Shown here: positions 60,450 to 64,000 of the stretch, piece after piece
Layout: each line of letters opens with the position of its first letter
How positions within the stretch are numbered: position 1 is the first letter of the stretch
Source: Calonectria ilicicola
Taxonomy: Eukaryota > Ascomycota > Sordariomycetes > Hypocreales > Nectriaceae
DNA length: 64,000 bases
NCBI GenBank assembly: GCA_020809705.1
Contig: CP085835.1
Coordinates: 1,302,001-1,366,000, forward strand
Reading direction: 5' to 3'
The notes under the pieces: generated by a model
The model's input: only the letters and a program-made list of their open reading frames with translations
Database searches by the model: none
What the model was told of the DNA's origin: nothing
Made by a program: the position numbers and the translations under genes

Positions 60450-62082
60450 TTAGTTCCACCGACGTCGCCGAATTAGCATAGGGATATCCGTCTGATACAT
60501 GAACCAGGAATTTTGTTGCTTCCACTCGTGATCTTGATGCACAAAGCTCATCTACGACAACATGTCAGTCTCTCTAGGTGCCAATCATCGACATTGAGTA
60601 CTTACATCAAAGGCAGTATACAGGGTCGCAAGCAACTTGAATATTTTCACCTTTGCTAAATGTTTTCCCATGCACACGCGAGTGCCCGCACCAAACATGA
60701 GATCAACGGCCTCTGCCATCGTCGATATCGGTAAGCGTACTCACCAAGACTTTGGCTCTCGAGGCGCAGCCATCGCTCTGGCCTGAACTTCTCGACATCA
60801 TTTCCGAATAAACTGGTGTTGCGTGTGACGACACATGGATTAATGCCTACCTTGGTACCTGCAGGAATATTGCGACCGTCAGGAAGCTCAAAACCAGCCT
60901 CCGGCACAACACGCTCGAGCATCAGGCCAACTGCTGGAGAGATGCGCTGAGACTCCAAAACCACAGCATTTAGGTACGAGAGGTCTTTAATATCTTTCCA
61001 TTGAGCAGGAATGATGAGATGTGCCGCATCGAGCTCAGCGATCAATTTTGCTTGTACGTTCGGGTTGCGACCAAGATGGTATATAGGAGAGCGAATGGCA
61101 CCAGCTGTTGAGTCGCCACCTGCAAGGACGTTGATCATGAGCCAGTTGATGACTTGATTATCGTCAACAAAATCGATGGCGCCTTTCAACCCATTGTACT
61201 TGTCCAAAAAGTGGTCCACCTGTTTCTTCTGAGCAGTGCCAGCGGAAATCTGTTGCTGGAACTCGGTAATAATCTGCACGGTGTAAAGGAATCCATTGAC
61301 TAGCGGTCGTGGCCCAATACGCCAAATTGGATTCTTGTCAAGCCATTCATCTAACCAGGGGATTTGAGATACAGGAGCGAAGTATCTCAACCCAGCAGTG
61401 GATTCAGCGATAATACCGCCAACATCTTGGCCTTGCTGCATGAAGCCGTAGTGTCGACCAAAACCAACATTAGCAGCAGCATCCCAAGAAAAGTATGTCG
61501 ACCATTCATTCATCATGCATCTCGTGCCCTCCTTGTCGGCGAATCGAATTGTGAAAATATCCACCAACTTGCTCAATGTCTCATCCAGAAGGGGTTCCAA
61601 CTCTAAGATCTTGGTCATGGTCCAGAAACTTCCAATGGGACTTTTGTACTTGACATTGAATGCATGGTCCTGTGTATTAAAGATATTTTGGATGCGTTGG
61701 CCATTGACAAGAACATCGTTTGGACGGTACATGTTACTCTAAGTCCCGTTAGGTCATATTCACTTTGTCCAAACAGGAGATTGACCTTCATCCAAGGATT
61801 TTTCGATGTGTAAATGACTTTAATCAAGTCTGGATCGTCGATGCTAACAGCATTTGGTCCGATCCGCACAGCTGTGCCCCATCTTCGATGCCAGGCGCCT
61901 TTCTTGCTATCAACATTGCCTGCATGAGTAAGTCCCGCTCGATAAAAATCGGTCAATTTGGCTAAAAGCGGGCCTGGAAAGTGCCGCAAAGGCGATATGA
62001 AATATTCATACAGGACCCTAGTGATCAAAATACCAAGGGCTGCGGACAGAACGGGCAACAAAGGGATCGAGAGTAATGCCAT
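60450..62082 (-). CDS. Cytochrome P450 with anomalous junction before the heme loop
   Basis: About 499-510-residue microsomal P450. Exons are 62082-61786, 61738-60745, 60712-60606 and 60551-60450. Anchor MALLSIPLLPVLSAALGILITRVL, hinge FPGPLLAK, I-helix NVLAGGDSTAGA, ExxR in LESQRIS, FRPERWLR, heme loop MFGAGTRVCMGK with the ligand Cys and a C-terminal IRRRRW are all present. The frame changes between FRPERWLR and the heme loop. It is restored either by a 32-nt GT-AG intron (60744-60713), very short for a fungus, or by a one-base indel. In the second case the other frame reads RLPISTMAEAVDLMFGAG, which gives the family's usual spacing, so a frameshifted allele is a real possibility. It lies beside an NmrA-like reductase on the same strand. 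Confidence 0.85.
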
Positions 62083-62401
62083 TTCCGGAAACGAGAAATT
62101 AACAATTGAAAAGCTGCAAGTGAAAAGTTCCAGGGCTCGCGAGTAGTTTGCAATAAGTTTCAATTTCTTTGTTTTGAGCGACTCAGCTCAATGCACGATC
62201 ATCTTCTTACGTGCATGATGATGCATAGCCGAGGGCAAATCATCCGTAATGGGCAATACGCAGCGACTCCAGGTTAACATGGTGGCTTTCTACTAGACAG
62301 ATTGACGAATTGAAATTTCGGCTTTGGTTTCATAAGCCTGCCAAGTAAAATCAGCGTTTCATGGCTCCGGACCCTCAACCACAGTATAACGCTTACAAAT
62401 A
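62083..62401. other. Intergenic, no gene seen
   Basis: About 320 bp between the P450 start and the inverted-repeat element. No motif recognised. Confidence 0.5.
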
Positions 62402-62444
62402 GGAACTCCGTAATTAGCATCCTACTTTGTGTAATGAGCATCCT
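62402..62444 (+). repeat. Left terminal inverted repeat
   Basis: Pairs with 63615-63657. Shares 20 consecutive identical bases around TAATTAGCATCC. Confidence 0.75.
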
Positions 62445-62509
62445 TTTTTGACCTATTTAGGCAATTTATGGGTCCTTTAAAGGTGTTGATTATTAAGCAG
62501 ATGTATCTT

Positions 62510-62760
62510 TTGTACTAAAAGAATGGTTTTTTTAAATAAAAAAAGAAATAAATATATAAATAATCTTATAAAACAAAATAAAAAGTTTATTTAAATATTT
62601 ATAATATAATTTATTTTATAAAGATTTTATTTTATTTTATATTTTATTTTATATTTTATTTTATATTTTATTTTATTTTATATTTTATATTTTATTTTAT
62701 ATTTTATTTTATATTTTATTTTATATTTATTATAGCTTTTTTTAAATTATATCTTTCATA
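62510..62760. repeat. AT-rich simple-sequence tract
   Basis: Nearly pure A/T with TATTTTATTT-type units repeated many times between 62620 and 62730. Lies inside the inverted-repeat element. Confidence 0.9.
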
Positions 62761-63614
62761 TAGTTATTTTCTTCCTTTTAGGAAAGGAAGATGCCGACAA
62801 GATCACAGGACCTAAAGGCACGCCTCATAATAGACTTTCACATCAATTAGTACAATCGCCCTTATGCCAACTCTAAAGCCTAAAGGCAACACAAGATGAA
62901 AACCTTGATAGATAGAACCCTCATACAATAAAAGGAAGAATTTTCAGCCAGGAATACAATAACACACACTCAAACAAACCTCTCTCAAACAACCCTCTCT
63001 CAAACACACACCAAACAGACCCTCTCAAAAACACATGCACACACAACCAAGATGTTTAAACGATGTATTATCTACAAGGGCGATAGCCCTCCAGAAACAG
63101 AATCCATAGCTCAATATATCCATCGAGAAATCCAAGCTAACAACATCAAGCTAAATACAAAGGATCGAAAACTAGAAAAACTCCAGAAAGAAGTAATAAA
63201 AGCACAAAAGTAAGATAATATAGAGGATTAGATCAAAATCAAGCTAATCCTTTAAGAATGCAAACTCCTTCTCAAGAAGGAGAATCTTTCAAATAAGGAT
63301 AAAACCTTTATCCAAAAGCAATAATAGATGATAAAACTAATACTAAGGTATTTTAATATACCTAAATATAAAAAACCTTCCTTTAAGGAGAACTAAGAGA
63401 GATTTTTAGAGGAAATAAAGAATAAGGGTTTTATGTGGATTGATATATTGAATCGAACAGTCATAAATACAGCATAGTGGAAGGAAAAAGGCAGGAAAGG
63501 CTGTAGAATAGGAAATGCAAACAACGGTTCAATCAAACAACTAACAGGATACGAGCAGTGTGACAGGATACGAGCAGTGTTTTTTTAAATTATATATATA
63601 CTTAAGGTAGAAGG

Positions 63615-63657
63615 AGGATGCTGAAAACACAAAGTAGGATGCTAATTACACCGTCCC
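63615..63657 (-). repeat. Right terminal inverted repeat
   Basis: Reverse-complement partner of 62402-62444, followed by TA. Confidence 0.75.
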
Positions 63658-64000
63658 TACAAATAGTGTCCTTTAATTGGTAGCTTGGTGCTACATGATG
63701 AGCTGGACGATCAGCTGTGATCTTGATGAAAAATATATGCAGTTGTGTTACCATTTGACAGTACTGCTATCTTGTAATAATTGCTAATCATAAATCTAAG
63801 TGAACCATACCTACATCTATTAGTTGCAGCTTGTTACATCACCCTCCAAGCCCTTCCCATTTAAAAATACGGATTTAATCAACCGCTGCAACAACGAGTT
63901 TCCCATACGAAAAAAACTTTTTTCTCATCTCTAAAAATGCTTAGAGTTTCTTGGAACCATTAAAGAAGAAGAGGATGGACAAATACCATTATTTTCTTCC
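63658..64000. other. Right-edge intergenic sequence
   Basis: About 340 bp, AT-rich. No gene seen. Confidence 0.5.

Larger units (their letters stand above)
62402..63657. mobile_element. TA-flanked terminal-inverted-repeat element, 1256 bp
   Basis: Imperfect terminal inverted repeats of about 43 bp: left 62402-62444 and right 63657-63615 in reverse. Both contain TAATTAGCATCCTACTTTGT exactly, with about eight mismatches overall. Each end is bordered by TA (62400-62401 and 63658-63659), the target duplication of Tc1/mariner/pogo elements. The interior has an 85%-plus AT tract (62510-62760) of TATTTTATTT repeats, CTCTCTCAAACAA tandem units near 62965-63010, a 53-codon frame from 63052 (MFKRCIIYKGD...) with no transposase motif, and a 19-bp direct repeat AGGATACGAGCAGTGT near 63543-63581. 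It looks like a non-autonomous, decayed DNA transposon. Confidence 0.72.

Overview
This window is nuclear DNA of a filamentous ascomycete (Pezizomycotina). The evidence is many short genes on both strands, canonical GT-AG introns of mostly 44-70 nt, dispersed 5S rRNA genes, Zn2Cys6 regulators, fungal P450s, a GEgh16-type secreted protein and an NLR (NACHT) gene. The 5S core looks like the Sordariomycete/Leotiomycete form rather than the Aspergillus form; that is recalled knowledge, not a search result. I see no prokaryotic or viral region. Exon coordinates were read by eye, and for nearly all spliced genes the exon lengths sum to a multiple of three.

Left part (1-11.2 kb): the 5' part of a P450 (minus) runs off the left edge and faces away from an eight-exon LaeA-like methyltransferase. 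A single-pass Cys-tailed protein, an adenosine-deaminase-family enzyme convergent with a Zn2Cys6 regulator, a small secreted Cys-rich protein, a degenerate 72-bp tandem repeat and a 5S rRNA gene follow.

Centre-left (11.5-16.5 kb): the most interesting locus. An NLR-type gene (N-terminal Gly/Ser/Phe motif, SesA-like helical domain, NACHT) is transcribed divergently from a SesB-like alpha/beta-hydrolase. The hydrolase carries nearly the same short motif at its C-terminus. This is the layout of fungal amyloid-signalling NLR/effector pairs that control regulated cell death. The NLR reading frame is broken by one in-frame TAA between Walker A and Walker B.

17-27 kb: a secreted 731-residue protein built of short two-cysteine repeats, a CMP/dCMP-deaminase-family enzyme, a crotonase, a class-I glutamine amidotransferase and a secreted lipocalin.

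27-41 kb: a P450, a FAD monooxygenase and an unknown repeat protein, then a sugar-type MFS transporter divergent from a sulfatase, with a Zn2Cys6 regulator convergent with the sulfatase. The first set looks like small-molecule tailoring, the second like uptake and use of a sulfated compound.

42-53.9 kb: a type II membrane glycosyltransferase-like protein, an unrecognised serine-rich protein, a GEgh16/Cas1-family secreted protein, a second 5S gene in a gene-poor 3.3-kb stretch, and a polytopic membrane protein.

54-64 kb: a secreted GH5 beta-mannanase, a CocE/NonD-type hydrolase, an NmrA-like oxidoreductase and a P450 with an anomalous junction before the heme loop, all on the minus strand. 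The window ends in a TA-flanked, 1.26-kb inverted-repeat element with an AT-rich core.
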